Both the position numbers and the translations under genes were made by a program. Positions 8,184-17,271 of a DNA stretch of 64,000 bases are shown piece after piece; position 1 is the first letter of the stretch, and the number at the start of each line of letters is the position of its first letter. This DNA comes from an uncultured Gammaproteobacteria bacterium (GTDB lineage: Bacteria > Pseudomonadota > Gammaproteobacteria > Pseudomonadales > Ketobacteraceae). The notes beneath the pieces were generated by a model. That model was not told the origin of the DNA. It saw only the letters and a list, made by a program, of their open reading frames with translations, and did not search any database. Location of the stretch: assembly GCA_913063495.1 (NCBI GenBank), contig CAJXXT010000003.1:1-64000 (forward strand). Reading direction: 5' to 3'.

Positions 8184-9512
8184 TTATTCCGGTTTAGAAC
8201 ATCTCGACCAGATATCTTCATTCATTTGTGTTGTATTTTGGCGTTTTTTCTTAGCCTTCTTTTTACCACTGCCTTCAGGCGCCGCCATCGGTTTATCTGC
8301 AGCTAAAGCTGCATCGGTGATGACCTCATCAACTTCAAAACCCACAAATTGCTCACGCTCAAGCCAGATCTTGTTCTTCTTTTCGATTACTTTGAAATGA
8401 TGATAATCCTCATGATCGATAAGCGATAAAGCCAAGCCCACCTCACCTGCACGGCCACTTCGACCAATTCGGTGCATGTAATCTAACGGACTTCTTGGCA
8501 AGTCAAAATTGATCACCACAGGCAGTTTTTCGATGTCTAGACCACGAGCAGCAATATCCGTTGCAATTAAAACCTCAACCTCGCCTGCTTTAAACGCGTT
8601 AAGCACACGACTACGAGCACCCTGGCCTTTATCGCCATGGAACACTTCAGCGGTAATACCACGCTTTGAGAGTTTATTAGCTAAGTGCTCACAGCTGTTT
8701 TTGGCGTTGACGAAAATAAGCGCTTGCCGCCATTGATGCTGTTTAATTAAATGCGCTAATACGGCAGTTTTTTCGCCTTTGTTAACGGTAAAAACACGCT
8801 GCACCAGGGTGCTGGCATCAACACTTTGCACTTGTATTTCAACAGGATCGTTAAGTAACCCTTGAGTTAAAGCCCGTACTTGCTCAGGAAAAGTCGCTGA
8901 AAATAATAAGATTTGTTTTTTCTTTGGCGTTAATGCCAACAGCGCAGATAGCTCGTCAGTAAAACCCAAACTTAACATTCGATCCGCTTCATCAAGCACT
9001 AAGGTATTAACCCTATCGAGCTTAATGGCATTACTTGAAATTAAATCGAGTAATCGTCCAGGGGTTGCCACCAAAATATCGGTGCCCCCGCGTAATGCTT
9101 GCATTTGAGTATTCGCTGATACACCACCAAAAACAGCAACCGTTTTAATCTTACCGTTAAAGTGCACTGCATAAGATCTGATGTTGTCAGCAACTTGTTT
9201 GGCTAATTCACGGGTAGGCACCAAAACCAGTCCAGCAACGTAGTTACCCTTATTACTAGTACTATTGCTACTCGATGATTTTTCAGCGTGCAGTTTCTGC
9301 AATAAGGGCAATGCAAAGGTAGCTGTTTTACCTGAACCGGTATTTGCCCCTGCAATGAGGTCACGCCCCGCTAATACACTTGGGATAGCTTGCGCTTGAA
9401 TAGGCGTTGGTTGCTGATATTCCAGCTCAGTTAATCGAGCTAATAAAGGGGGTATAAGGCCAAGCTCTGTAAAGCTGACTGACGGAACATCTTGGGTTGT
9501 GGGGATACTCAT
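8184..9512 (-). CDS. DEAD-box ATP-dependent RNA helicase, RhlE-like
   Basis: 442 residues with all DEAD-box motifs in order: Q motif (SFTELGLIPPLLARLTELEYQQPTPIQ), Walker A GANTGSGKTATFALP, PTRELAKQ, GG, TPGRLLD, VLDEADRM, SAT (LLFSATFPEQ), and C-terminal RGLDIEKLPVVINFDLP and HRIGRSGRAG. It unwinds short RNA duplexes, probably in ribosome assembly or RNA decay. The C-terminal tail after about residue 390 is basic (GSGKKKAKKKRQ), an RNA-contact extension common in RhlE-type proteins. First gene of a three-gene minus-strand run. Confidence 0.9.
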   Translation of the reverse strand: MSIPTTQDVPSVSFTELGLIPPLLARLTELEYQQPTPIQAQAIPSVLAGRDLIAGANTGSGKTATFALPLLQKLHAEKSSSSNSTSNKGNYVAGLVLVPTRELAKQVADNIRSYAVHFNGKIKTVAVFGGVSANTQMQALRGGTDILVATPGRLLDLISSNAIKLDRVNTLVLDEADRMLSLGFTDELSALLALTPKKKQILLFSATFPEQVRALTQGLLNDPVEIQVQSVDASTLVQRVFTVNKGEKTAVLAHLIKQHQWRQALIFVNAKNSCEHLANKLSKRGITAEVFHGDKGQGARSRVLNAFKAGEVEVLIATDIAARGLDIEKLPVVINFDLPRSPLDYMHRIGRSGRAGEVGLALSLIDHEDYHHFKVIEKKNKIWLEREQFVGFEVDEVITDAALAADKPMAAPEGSGKKKAKKKRQNTTQMNEDIWSRCSKPE

Positions 9513-9589
9513 TGATATAAGGGACTCAAAGCTAAAATAATAGCCCGCTATTTTAGCTTATTTATGCCCCACTAAGTCAATTGAATCGA

Positions 9590-10147
9590 TCAAACCCTTA
9601 TCAAGCCCTTAACTACTACCAACTCCTCCGCAATCACCCTCAACATAAACGTCTCCCGCTCAATCGAAAGCCCCTTCTTATCACTATTAGCAATCTCTGC
9701 TTCATTGTGAGCAATAGCCTCATAAATATTCATCCACTTCGGCGTCATGCCATTACTCACCTCATGTGACTCAAAAGCAGTCTCGCCCAGTTCCTCATCA
9801 ATTTCACAAACATAGCAATGCGAGATCATATGAATAATATCAGCATCGGGTTTATACCAGGGACGGTACTCATCATAACGTGCGAAGGCTTTTACATTGC
9901 GTACGCCTTCCGCCCCCGTTTCCTCCTTTAGTTCACGTATCAAACCCGCAATTTCATCCTCACCTTCGTCTATACCGCCACCGGGAAGGCTATAGTCGTG
10001 ATAGCGTTGGGTATATAACAGTAAGATATTATCTCCCCTCACCACAATAGCCCGTGCAGCGTGGCGTTCAATGAGCTTAAGTTCACTGGCAGGAGAGATA
10101 TCGACAGGAGAGATATCTGGATGAAAAACAGTTTTTAAAAGTCGCAT
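9590..10147 (-). CDS. Nudix hydrolase
   Basis: About 185 residues. The Nudix box is intact: GGGIDEGEDEIAGLIRELKEETGAEG matches GX5EX7REUXEEXGU. It hydrolyses a nucleoside-diphosphate-linked compound with Mg2+; substrate unknown. I start at MRLLKTVFHPD (10147). The ATG eight codons upstream lies in sequence that is a duplicated piece of the SRPBCC gene (10165-10220), so the longer N-terminus is probably not original. Confidence 0.85.
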   Translation of the reverse strand: MRLLKTVFHPDISPVDISPASELKLIERHAARAIVVRGDNILLLYTQRYHDYSLPGGGIDEGEDEIAGLIRELKEETGAEGVRNVKAFARYDEYRPWYKPDADIIHMISHCYVCEIDEELGETAFESHEVSNGMTPKWMNIYEAIAHNEAEIANSDKKGLSIERETFMLRVIAEELVVVKGLIRV

Positions 10148-10164
10148 GAATATATACCTAGGGA

Positions 10165-10220
10165 TTACCATCCAGGCTAGGCGGCTGTTGGTTTTCTTTT
10201 CAACAATGCGTTCACTCTAG
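10165..10220 (-). repeat. Relic copy of part of the SRPBCC gene (56 bp)
   Basis: Aligns without gaps to 6965-7020 in the coding region of the SRPBCC gene, with 5 mismatches in 56, including a shared run that contains GCGGCTGTTGGTTTTCTTTT. It sits between the Nudix and Pth2 genes in the same orientation as its source 3.2 kb away. Confidence 0.9.
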
Positions 10221-10238
10221 CCAATGAATTAATCTCAC

Positions 10239-10580
10239 CTATTTTAATAATTTTAGAGAACCTGTAATTTTATCGATTTCTTCAGGAGTTGCTGGCCCAA
10301 TGCCCAAACAAGTTACGGTACCAGCTTCTACAACCGTTTTTCCTGCATCTTGCACTAAGTATGCGGGTATTTTTAATTCTTGGCACTTCTCATATAACAC
10401 TTGCAGTTGAGATAGGTTTTCACCAGCCAAAACAATTTTAGGCATTCCAACGTTAAACCAATTTTGCTGTTGCTCTGCTTCCGACGCCACAAGACTAGCA
10501 ACGGATGCATGCGCAACTTGAGCCGCAAGCTTTCCACGCGGCAGATTAAGCTCTTCATTAACAACAATCACTTGTTTCAC
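10239..10580 (-). CDS. Pth2-type peptidyl-tRNA hydrolase
   Basis: 113 residues, the PTH2 domain length. Matches the family with MKQVIVVNEELNLPRGKLAAQVAHASV (the GKxAAQxxHA catalytic segment), PKIVLAGENLSQL, AYLVQDAGKTVVEAGT and CLGIGPA near the end. Pth2 cleaves peptidyl-tRNA or D-aminoacyl-tRNA-like products and is the archaeal/eukaryotic type, found sporadically in bacteria. It probably supplements the normal bacterial Pth. Single gene; no regulatory site recognised. Confidence 0.85.
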   Translation of the reverse strand: MKQVIVVNEELNLPRGKLAAQVAHASVASLVASEAEQQQNWFNVGMPKIVLAGENLSQLQVLYEKCQELKIPAYLVQDAGKTVVEAGTVTCLGIGPATPEEIDKITGSLKLLK

Positions 10581-10712
10581 GTAATAGCCTTATATATCTA
10601 GATGGAATGTAATAATTCCAATTCTTTACCCAGTCAGTAAGCATAACGTTTTTTACAGTTTACAGAAGGTATTTCTGTAGGTGCGACGTCTGTTTATTTC
10701 CCAGCAAGTATG

Positions 10713-12359
10713 CTATCTACTCAACTTACCACCAAGAAACCCCGTTATTGCGGCTGTTATACGGTCGCTTTGCTCTGTCCACATCCAATGATCCTCACCT
10801 TCGAGCTGCATAAGCTGGGAATTCTGAATCCTATGATGCATGTTCAAAGCGGCCGAGAAATGCACCACCCTGTCACCCATTTTTTGGATAATTAACGTCG
10901 GTGTAGATACTCTCTCCAATAGATGTGACACGTCCGATTTTTCTATAGACGTCAAAATTTTCAATATTTCACTAGGAGAAGATGACAGCCTCATGCATCT
11001 CGCCCACCATTGGACGTCGTCGTTGCATTTGGCTCTCGTCGGAGCGAATTGAGCAATACTGGAACCATCTCCCCAGTGTGAGACCAACTTATTTTTCCAT
11101 AATTCAAACTGTTCGGTAGTGAGTGCCGCCTGCCAATTTTCATTTTTTACCCATATCGGAGATGTACCATATAAAATCAAATTGTCGACCCTATCTGGAA
11201 AAGATGTGGCAAATTGTATAGCCGCTGGCCCACCTTCGGATATACCCAACACAGACACCGATGAACACCCAACTTCATCGACCAGAGCTCCAATATCTGC
11301 AACAAATTCAGAAGTAGTAGCGGGTTTCTGCAGCCGATCCGACATACCAGATCCTCTACGATCAAACAGAACCAATCTTGCGCTCTTAGATAACAACGCA
11401 AAAAAAGCACTAAGCGAATTATTCTCCCAATAGGCTTCAATGTGAGACATAAAGCCACTTACAATAACGAGGGTTTTGGGCCCTTGTCCAAATGTTTGGT
11501 AGGCAATGTATACACCATCTCGATTGAGATATTGGGTTTTTGGAATAACAACATTGAGTTTCGGACTCTTAGGTTCAATCTCTACTCGCCGTAATTGCCC
11601 CCTTTTAATCTGCTCTATCTTTTGTAAAAGATCATTGCCCGGCTGCATATCTAACTCTTGAAGCAACTTGGCAGAATAGGCATTAAACTCGCTGAGCGCA
11701 CGCTGGCTATCACCAGCAAGACAATGTAAATCGATTAGATACTCGTAAATATGTTCATCAAATTCATCGATAACCTTCCACTTTTCGAGAAGCACATGGG
11801 CTTGCTCAGTCTTATGCTCAACTAGGCTTTGTATAATGCATTCGTTAAGTAAATTACAAACCTTTCGTTTTGTCGACTCTCTGGTTGTGTAGAGCCAATT
11901 ATCAAAAAATCCCAAATCATCAATGTTTATGCCTTCAAGAAAAATGCCATCAATCTCGCAGAGAAGCGACAGGAGTACATCTATTCCCTGAGATTGATTT
12001 TTTTTGTGACCATCGGAAGAAACATCTTGTAAGTACCAGAAGTCACATAAAAGCTCACTTGAGGGAATAATACGAATACTCTGTCTATCTACTGAGATAG
12101 CGCTAATGGGTATTAGCTGCTTAATCTCGTAGATTGCTTGGCGTAAATACTTCAATCCAGCTGGCAATTCTATGTCCGGCCAAAATATAGCCGATAATTG
12201 ATTACGATTAAAACTTCTCTGTTCCACCATTAAATAGGCCAACAGCAATAAGGTTTTTTTCCGCTTCCACGTCTGTTTAATCCCCTTGCTCTCAATCGCG
12301 ACTGACCCAAAGAGTTTTACGTGGGTGCTGTTATTGCGGTCGTATTTCATAAATGCCAT
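10713..12359 (-). CDS. SARP-type transcriptional activator fused to alpha/beta hydrolase
   Basis: 548 residues. Residues 1-110 resemble a winged-helix OmpR-like DNA-binding domain (KRKKTLLLLAYLMVEQ...RNQLSAIFWPD) and 110-265 a bacterial transcriptional activator (BTAD) TPR-like domain (HCLAGDSQRALSEFNAYSA...LDMQPGNDL), the SARP pattern. Residues about 285-548 are an alpha/beta hydrolase with LFDRRGSGMSD, nucleophile elbow GISEGG, and a terminal GEDHWMW histidine. The hydrolase may be a ligand-sensing or catalytic module. It begins 8 bp after the acyl-CoA dehydrogenase, so the two are almost certainly one operon and the target may be acyl-related. Confidence 0.85.
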   Translation of the reverse strand: MAFMKYDRNNSTHVKLFGSVAIESKGIKQTWKRKKTLLLLAYLMVEQRSFNRNQLSAIFWPDIELPAGLKYLRQAIYEIKQLIPISAISVDRQSIRIIPSSELLCDFWYLQDVSSDGHKKNQSQGIDVLLSLLCEIDGIFLEGINIDDLGFFDNWLYTTRESTKRKVCNLLNECIIQSLVEHKTEQAHVLLEKWKVIDEFDEHIYEYLIDLHCLAGDSQRALSEFNAYSAKLLQELDMQPGNDLLQKIEQIKRGQLRRVEIEPKSPKLNVVIPKTQYLNRDGVYIAYQTFGQGPKTLVIVSGFMSHIEAYWENNSLSAFFALLSKSARLVLFDRRGSGMSDRLQKPATTSEFVADIGALVDEVGCSSVSVLGISEGGPAAIQFATSFPDRVDNLILYGTSPIWVKNENWQAALTTEQFELWKNKLVSHWGDGSSIAQFAPTRAKCNDDVQWWARCMRLSSSPSEILKILTSIEKSDVSHLLERVSTPTLIIQKMGDRVVHFSAALNMHHRIQNSQLMQLEGEDHWMWTEQSDRITAAITGFLGGKLSR

Positions 12360-12367
12360 ATCTCAAT

Positions 12368-13477
12368 TTATCTGTCAAAGGGCTTACGGGACATTAAGTT
12401 TTTCTGAAGCTCATTTGTCCCTCCAGCCCAAAGGGATAAAAGCCCCTCTCGCAACCAGCGCTCAACGGGATACGCCTTTAAATACGCCCTTCCTCCCATC
12501 ACATTCATTGCTGTCATAGAAACCTCCTGCTGCATTTGTGCCGCAAAAACTTTTGCTGCACAAACAGCATTCGTTGCATTGGTGCCGCTTGCCAACGCTG
12601 AAATCGCTTGACCAACTAAAGCATCCGCAGCGCGAACCTTAATGGCAATATCAACAATCTGGTGTCGGATATTGCTAAGTTCATAAAGCGGCTTGCCATC
12701 AACTAATCTGTCATTGGTATACTCGTATAAGTACTCACCAATGCGTTGGCATAAACCAACACAACACGCTGCTACGAGAACACGCTCTACACCGCCCGCC
12801 ATAGACATTGCAGCCCATGCGCCATTAACCGTCCCAATGATTCTATCAGATGAGACTCGACATCCGGTAAACCGGATGTGGCAGCTTGCGTAACCGTTAG
12901 CAGACATCTTCGGAATAGGAGTGATTTCCATACCTTTCGAATTGGCCGGAACCAATAGCATTGAGGTGCCATTTTTGGTCGCAACGTCAGGATTTGTTTT
13001 AACAACCACTAGAATGGCATCCGCCAACATGGCCCCTGTCGCCAAGTACTTTTCGCCGTGAATAACCCAGTCGTCACCATCGAGTGTTGCGCTAGCTTGA
13101 ATGTTATTGACGTCGGTTCCAGCTTGCGGTTCCGTTAGCGAAAAAGCAGCCATGTTTTTGCCTTCAAGAATACCTTGCGCAAACTGCTTGGCTTCAGCAT
13201 TACCAAAGGCTCCCAAGATCATTGCACATGCCGCATTTACACAGATCATATTACCCAGCACGCCAGAATAGGCATTGGCAACTTTACATACTTCCGCTAA
13301 GCGGGAAAAATTCTGCTTATCTTCAAAGATATTGGCATAATTCATCCATCCTTTTTGACATATCTCCTGATACAGCGCGAGCGGCGAACACTCTCCAGAG
13401 TCCAACAATTCAGCGGTTTCCTGCGAGACTGCTTCGCGACACCAATGGCTAATTTCGTTGCTAAGTTCGGTATACAT
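12368..13477 (-). CDS. Acyl-CoA dehydrogenase
   Basis: About 369 residues of the FAD-dependent acyl-CoA dehydrogenase family: MAAFSLTEPQAGTDVNNIQ and WVIHGEKYLATGA are the FAD/substrate motifs, and VMGGRAYLKAYPVERWLREG near the end is the C-terminal helical domain signature. It oxidises an acyl-CoA to the enoyl-CoA and passes electrons to ETF. The start MYTELSNEISHW (13477) is chosen because AAGGA stands 7 nt upstream. The SARP-hydrolase follows 8 bp downstream. Confidence 0.9.
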   Translation of the reverse strand: MYTELSNEISHWCREAVSQETAELLDSGECSPLALYQEICQKGWMNYANIFEDKQNFSRLAEVCKVANAYSGVLGNMICVNAACAMILGAFGNAEAKQFAQGILEGKNMAAFSLTEPQAGTDVNNIQASATLDGDDWVIHGEKYLATGAMLADAILVVVKTNPDVATKNGTSMLLVPANSKGMEITPIPKMSANGYASCHIRFTGCRVSSDRIIGTVNGAWAAMSMAGGVERVLVAACCVGLCQRIGEYLYEYTNDRLVDGKPLYELSNIRHQIVDIAIKVRAADALVGQAISALASGTNATNAVCAAKVFAAQMQQEVSMTAMNVMGGRAYLKAYPVERWLREGLLSLWAGGTNELQKNLMSRKPFDR

Positions 13478-13602
13478 TAGACGTTCCTTATACAAAGTGA
13501 GTGAGCTATGTAAAAAACCTATCGTTAGGTTGTTTAGCAGAGTATGCCTCAGCTTCGTCTCACAACCGTCTCACTGCTTGTACGCTACTTCTACAATATG
13601 CA

Positions 13603-13812
13603 TCAGGTGTATACGGCAAGCACAACATTTACAATGGTAAGGGCTGTGCCAACAAATAAAACCACCAAAACTATGGCGCAGAACACGATTTGACCTAGAG
13701 TTATTTTCTCAAAGGCTTCTTTTAACTTTTCCTCAGACTGAATGCCAATAAGTGCGGCCAATACACTTTGAAGCAATTGTAGAATTGTCAGTTTATTTTT
13801 GTTGGATTTCAT
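13603..13812 (-). CDS. DUF2970 family small membrane protein
   Basis: 69 residues. The segment LQLLQSVLAALIGIQSEEKLKEAFEK followed by one C-terminal membrane helix is the DUF2970 pattern, common in Gamma- and Betaproteobacteria. Function unknown. Start at ATG 13812 with AGGA six bases upstream. It lies 45 bp upstream of nothing on its strand but the LysE gene precedes it by 27 bp, so both may share a transcript. Confidence 0.75.
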   Translation of the reverse strand: MKSNKNKLTILQLLQSVLAALIGIQSEEKLKEAFEKITLGQIVFCAIVLVVLFVGTALTIVNVVLAVYT

Positions 13813-13857
13813 ATTTAATCCTAGATTCATTCTTGCGAAATCTATCCTTAGCTCTTG

Positions 13858-14487
13858 TTACGCATTGACAGTGGATGTAACCAACTTCAATGCTAGACCA
13901 GAAAAAACAATACCCGCAACACGACTTAAGTACACTTGATTTTTTGGTGAGTTTGCAAGCCAGCTACCTAAAGAACCCGCCAAAACTGCAATACCACAAA
14001 AAATTGTTAATGCCACACCCATAAATATGAGCCCAAGAATAAAAAACTGAGCAGCTAAGTTTCCAACGGATGGATTTGTAAATTGCGGTAAAAATGCTAA
14101 AAAGAATATTGATAACTTGGGGTTTGTGATACTCATAATGATGCCACGAAAATATAAATCTTTGGTGGCCAAGGAAGAGCCCCTAGAAGAATGGAGATTT
14201 GTTGGTTGTGCGGTAAATGCTTGCCATGCCAAATACATTAAATAAGCAGCTCCCACGAATTTGAGAATATTGAAAGCGAGGCTAGAAGCTTGGAATATAG
14301 CTGCAACGCCTAAGGCTACCGCTATGGTATGAACAATTAGACCTGTAGATAAGCCTAGAGTAGCAATAACTCCCGACTTTCTGCCATACAAAGCAGACTG
14401 AGTAAGTACAAATAAATTATCTGGACCAGGGGCAATACTTATTAAGCTTGATGCAACAATAAATGTGAATATGGATTCTATCGTCAT
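13858..14487 (-). CDS. LysE/RhtB family amino-acid exporter
   Basis: 209 residues, six hydrophobic segments, with the family N-terminus SSLISIAPGPDNLFVLTQSALYGRKSG (PGPD motif). LysE/RhtB proteins export amino acids or their analogues through the inner membrane. The gene ends at 13858 and the LysR gene, oriented the same way, lies upstream across a 46-bp gap. The N-terminal 60 codons reappear as a decayed copy at 41792-41998. Confidence 0.9.
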   Translation of the reverse strand: MTIESIFTFIVASSLISIAPGPDNLFVLTQSALYGRKSGVIATLGLSTGLIVHTIAVALGVAAIFQASSLAFNILKFVGAAYLMYLAWQAFTAQPTNLHSSRGSSLATKDLYFRGIIMSITNPKLSIFFLAFLPQFTNPSVGNLAAQFFILGLIFMGVALTIFCGIAVLAGSLGSWLANSPKNQVYLSRVAGIVFSGLALKLVTSTVNA

Positions 14488-14533
14488 TTCTTTATTCGCC
14501 TAAGGCCCGTCTCATGATGGGCTGATATTTTAA

Positions 14534-15445
14534 TCAAACCCTCGCATTGGCCTTTGCGAAAAAATGTTTCACCAGCTGATAGAATCGGGTTATGTGGATG
14601 GGCTTTTCTCCCTGGAATCTGTGCACCATATAAAATGGCCACTGCCAGCCCTGAAATTCAGGTAATACTCGCACCAACTGCCCGCTGGCAAATGCCGACT
14701 GAACCGAGAACTCAGGCAAGAGTACTATGCCCATATGATTCAACGCCATTTCTAGAGTGCTGGGAAGAGTATTGGTATTAGCGAAAAAGTTCACATCCAA
14801 AGCAATTCTTTCCGTTAAATCATGATTACTGTAAACCGCCAGTGTGTTTTTTTGCCAAGAGGTAGCAATGATGTTGTGATCTTGTAGCTGCTCTAGCTGG
14901 CTGGGTAATCCGTGTTTTTGCACATAGACTGGGGAAGCACAAAAAATTTCAGTAGCGCTACCCATGGGCAAGGCACGGTAATTACTGTCCTTTAATTCAC
15001 CTCCGTAGATGGCCACGTCTAATTTATTTTGGATCAGATCCTGGGCGCTATCAGATACGTGAAGCTGCGGCTGGATCAAGGGAAATTCCGTACACAGTTG
15101 GCTTAGGGCAGGAACCACCACGTCTTTTTCGCAGGAATGGGGAATCGTCAGTGCAAAGGTGCCGGAGGGGGTTTCCCTGTTGCTATCCAGCTCTTCAATC
15201 GCCAAATCGACTTGATCGCGCAGCAATTCACAACGCCCCAATAATTTCTCTCCGGCTGCAGTGAGTGACATACCACGAGTGTGTCGTGATAACAGTTGCT
15301 GGCCTATGTCATCTTCCAATCGTTTCAGCTGTTGACTGATAGCTGACTTACTCATGCCTATCTGCTTGGCGGCCAAGGTGAAGGATTGTTGCTTAGCCAC
15401 TTCGGCAAAGATGAGCAGAGCTGGGAGTCTCTTTATATTGTTCAT
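14534..15445 (-). CDS. LysR family transcriptional regulator
   Basis: About 303 residues. N-terminal LysR HTH (MNNIKRLPALLIFAEVAKQQSFTLAAKQIGMSKSAISQQLKRLE) and a periplasmic-binding-like effector domain. Start at ATG 15445 is preferred to the upstream GTG (15466) since HTHs of this group begin right before the INxL-like segment. Divergent from the DUF1330 gene 118 bp away and upstream of the lysE gene in the same direction, so it may control either or both. Confidence 0.9.
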   Translation of the reverse strand: MNNIKRLPALLIFAEVAKQQSFTLAAKQIGMSKSAISQQLKRLEDDIGQQLLSRHTRGMSLTAAGEKLLGRCELLRDQVDLAIEELDSNRETPSGTFALTIPHSCEKDVVVPALSQLCTEFPLIQPQLHVSDSAQDLIQNKLDVAIYGGELKDSNYRALPMGSATEIFCASPVYVQKHGLPSQLEQLQDHNIIATSWQKNTLAVYSNHDLTERIALDVNFFANTNTLPSTLEMALNHMGIVLLPEFSVQSAFASGQLVRVLPEFQGWQWPFYMVHRFQGEKPIHITRFYQLVKHFFAKANARV

Positions 15446-15563
15446 ATTTTTAAACAAACAGTTCACTTATTGGGTATTGTTAAATAATTGCAGCTTTTAT
15501 ATGCTGAGTCAACTTAATCAAGACGCACAAACAGCTTACCTTAACTAACACCTGGAGAACGCC

Positions 15564-15842
15564 ATGAGCGCACTAATTATTGTTGACCTAACCCCAATCG
15601 ATAGAGAAAAGCTGACCGCCTACAGTACCCAGGCGGCTCAAACCCTACTGCCTTATGGTGGTGAATTCCTGAGCAAAGGCCCTATCGAAGCCTTGCATGG
15701 TGATGCGCAATTCAGTACCAAAGTTGTGATTCAGTTTCCCGACCGTGACAGTGCCGTAAATTGGTATGCCTCCAAGGATTATCAAGACATAATCCCGCTT
15801 CGCAACCAGGGCATGATCAGTCAGTTTCACCTAGTTGGCTAA
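15564..15842 (+). CDS. DUF1330 family protein
   Basis: 92 residues with the ferredoxin-like DUF1330 layout: ALIIVDLTPIDREKLTAYSTQA at the start, VVIQFPDRDSAVNWYASKDYQDI in the middle. Members resemble dimeric alpha-beta barrel proteins and have no agreed reaction. A GGAGAACGCC ribosome-binding site precedes the ATG. Divergent from a LysR regulator, which suggests it is the regulated gene. Confidence 0.85.
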   Translation: MSALIIVDLTPIDREKLTAYSTQAAQTLLPYGGEFLSKGPIEALHGDAQFSTKVVIQFPDRDSAVNWYASKDYQDIIPLRNQGMISQFHLVG

Positions 15843-15893
15843 CTTCTTATAGATCCGCAGGTGGGCAAGATAATTGTGAACCTCTAGACCGAA

Positions 15894-16382
15894 CTATTTG
15901 GTAACAAACAAGCCAAGATAATAATCACCTTGGTTACTTTTATATGCAGAGCCTAACCTTGAAAAGGAGTATTTTTCAAATAGGTGATGCATAACACCAT
16001 TATCTTCACGGGTTGTAGCAAAACAGCTGCTGCCATTTAAAGCACTACAGACGGATTGCATTAAAAAACTCCCTACGCCATTACCTCGTGAATTTGGGGA
16101 TGTGTAAAGGTAGCCTAACTCATACTGATAATCCCCCACGTTACCGGGCCCACCAGATTTTTGAAATACTTTATTTTTATAATTTTCATTTGGACATTTC
16201 AGTGCACCGACAGAAACGTACTCTCCATTGAGTTCTATAAAAATCAACCTATGTGCCGATTTAATGCGCCTCAGCAATCCTTGCGATTGCACCTCCCCTC
16301 CTTCAAGAACTAACTGTTTAAAAAGAAGAAGTTCTTTTTTCGAGCAATCTTGTGGTGCCTTAATTATTTTTCGCATATTCAC
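15894..16382 (-). CDS. GNAT family N-acetyltransferase
   Basis: About 160 residues. The acetyl-CoA-binding motif A is visible as YLYTSPNSRGNGVGSFLMQSV (R-x-x-G-x-G), with the C-terminal HHLFEKYSFSRLG segment. Substrate unknown. The start is uncertain: GTG at 16382 or ATG at 16376, neither with a strong ribosome-binding site. A strong hairpin lies just upstream and ends the peroxiredoxin transcript, so this gene likely has its own promoter or low read-through expression. Confidence 0.8.
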   Translation of the reverse strand: MNMRKIIKAPQDCSKKELLLFKQLVLEGGEVQSQGLLRRIKSAHRLIFIELNGEYVSVGALKCPNENYKNKVFQKSGGPGNVGDYQYELGYLYTSPNSRGNGVGSFLMQSVCSALNGSSCFATTREDNGVMHHLFEKYSFSRLGSAYKSNQGDYYLGLFVTK

Positions 16383-16389
16383 ATTTTTT

Positions 16390-16436
16390 CGCTGCAGTCA
16401 GCCACGCCACTTTTTGGCGTCGGCTGAATTTGCAGC
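16390..16436 (-). terminator. Large hairpin downstream of the peroxiredoxin gene
   Basis: Nested inverted repeats: GCTGCA...TGCAGC outside and CAGCC-A-CGCCA CTTTT TGGCG-T-CGGCTG inside. It directly follows the peroxiredoxin stop on the minus strand, where a transcription terminator is expected. Confidence 0.6.
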
Positions 16437-16444
16437 ATTATTTA

Positions 16445-17104
16445 TTAGCTCGGCTGTTTTACTTTTCTGAGGTAAGGCGTTACGGTTTCCCAGCCATCTG
16501 GGTAAACTTTCGCCGCTTCTTCGTTATTGACTCCAGGTACGATAATCACATCTTCACCTTGTTTCCAATTCACCGGAGTGGCTACTTTGTGCTTAGCTGT
16601 AAGCTGCATCGAATCAATAACGCGAAGAATCTCATCAAAATTGCGACCTGTTGTCATAGGGTAAACAATCATAAGCTTGATATTTTTATCCGGACCAACG
16701 ACAAATACAGACCGCACAGTAGCATTTGTCATGGCTGTACGACCGTCAGCGGAGCCTGTCTCATCAGCAGGAAACATATTATATAGCTTTGCCACTTTTA
16801 GGTCTGTATCCGCGATAACCGGGTAATTAACAGCAGAACCACCAACGTCTTCAACATCCTTAAGCCATTTGTCATGATCACCTGTTGAATCAATACTCAA
16901 CGCAATGATTTTGGTATTCCTTTTTTCAAATTCAGGCTGAATTTTAGCCATATAACCCAGTTCAGTAGTACAAACCGGCGTAAAATCCTTAGGATGAGAA
17001 AACAATACAGCCCACCCATCTCCAATCCATTCATGGAAATCAATTTTTCCTTGAGTCGTCTCTACTTGGAAGTTTGGTGCTTGATCATTAATGCGTAACG
17101 ACAT
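16445..17104 (-). CDS. 1-Cys peroxiredoxin (Prx6 type)
   Basis: 219 residues. Peroxidatic motif FTPVCTTE with Cys45; no second cysteine is present in the chain, so it is the 1-Cys Prx6 type with the longer C-terminal domain (MTTGRNFDEILRVIDSMQL, then TPVNWKQGEDVIIVPGV). It reduces peroxides in the cytoplasm and needs an external thiol for recycling. Monocistronic, with a terminator hairpin at its 3' end. Confidence 0.95.
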   Translation of the reverse strand: MSLRINDQAPNFQVETTQGKIDFHEWIGDGWAVLFSHPKDFTPVCTTELGYMAKIQPEFEKRNTKIIALSIDSTGDHDKWLKDVEDVGGSAVNYPVIADTDLKVAKLYNMFPADETGSADGRTAMTNATVRSVFVVGPDKNIKLMIVYPMTTGRNFDEILRVIDSMQLTAKHKVATPVNWKQGEDVIIVPGVNNEEAAKVYPDGWETVTPYLRKVKQPS

Positions 17105-17271
17105 GGTCTTATCCTGAGATTAGTTGAACAAAAAAATACGGTTGATGGAATCTAACTATAGACTGTATCTACTATCCGAGGGTAACACGAAAACATGAAT
17201 AGGATGGAACCTTCGAATCATCTAGAGGAATAAATAAAACCAGCTCATTCCACTTAATAGTCCAGTTGCTT

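Noticed and set aside
10693-10713. 21-bp match to the 3' end of the second lysE gene (17816-17836)
   Set aside because: Only one mismatch, but too short to separate from chance without a genome-wide test, so it was not listed as a relic.
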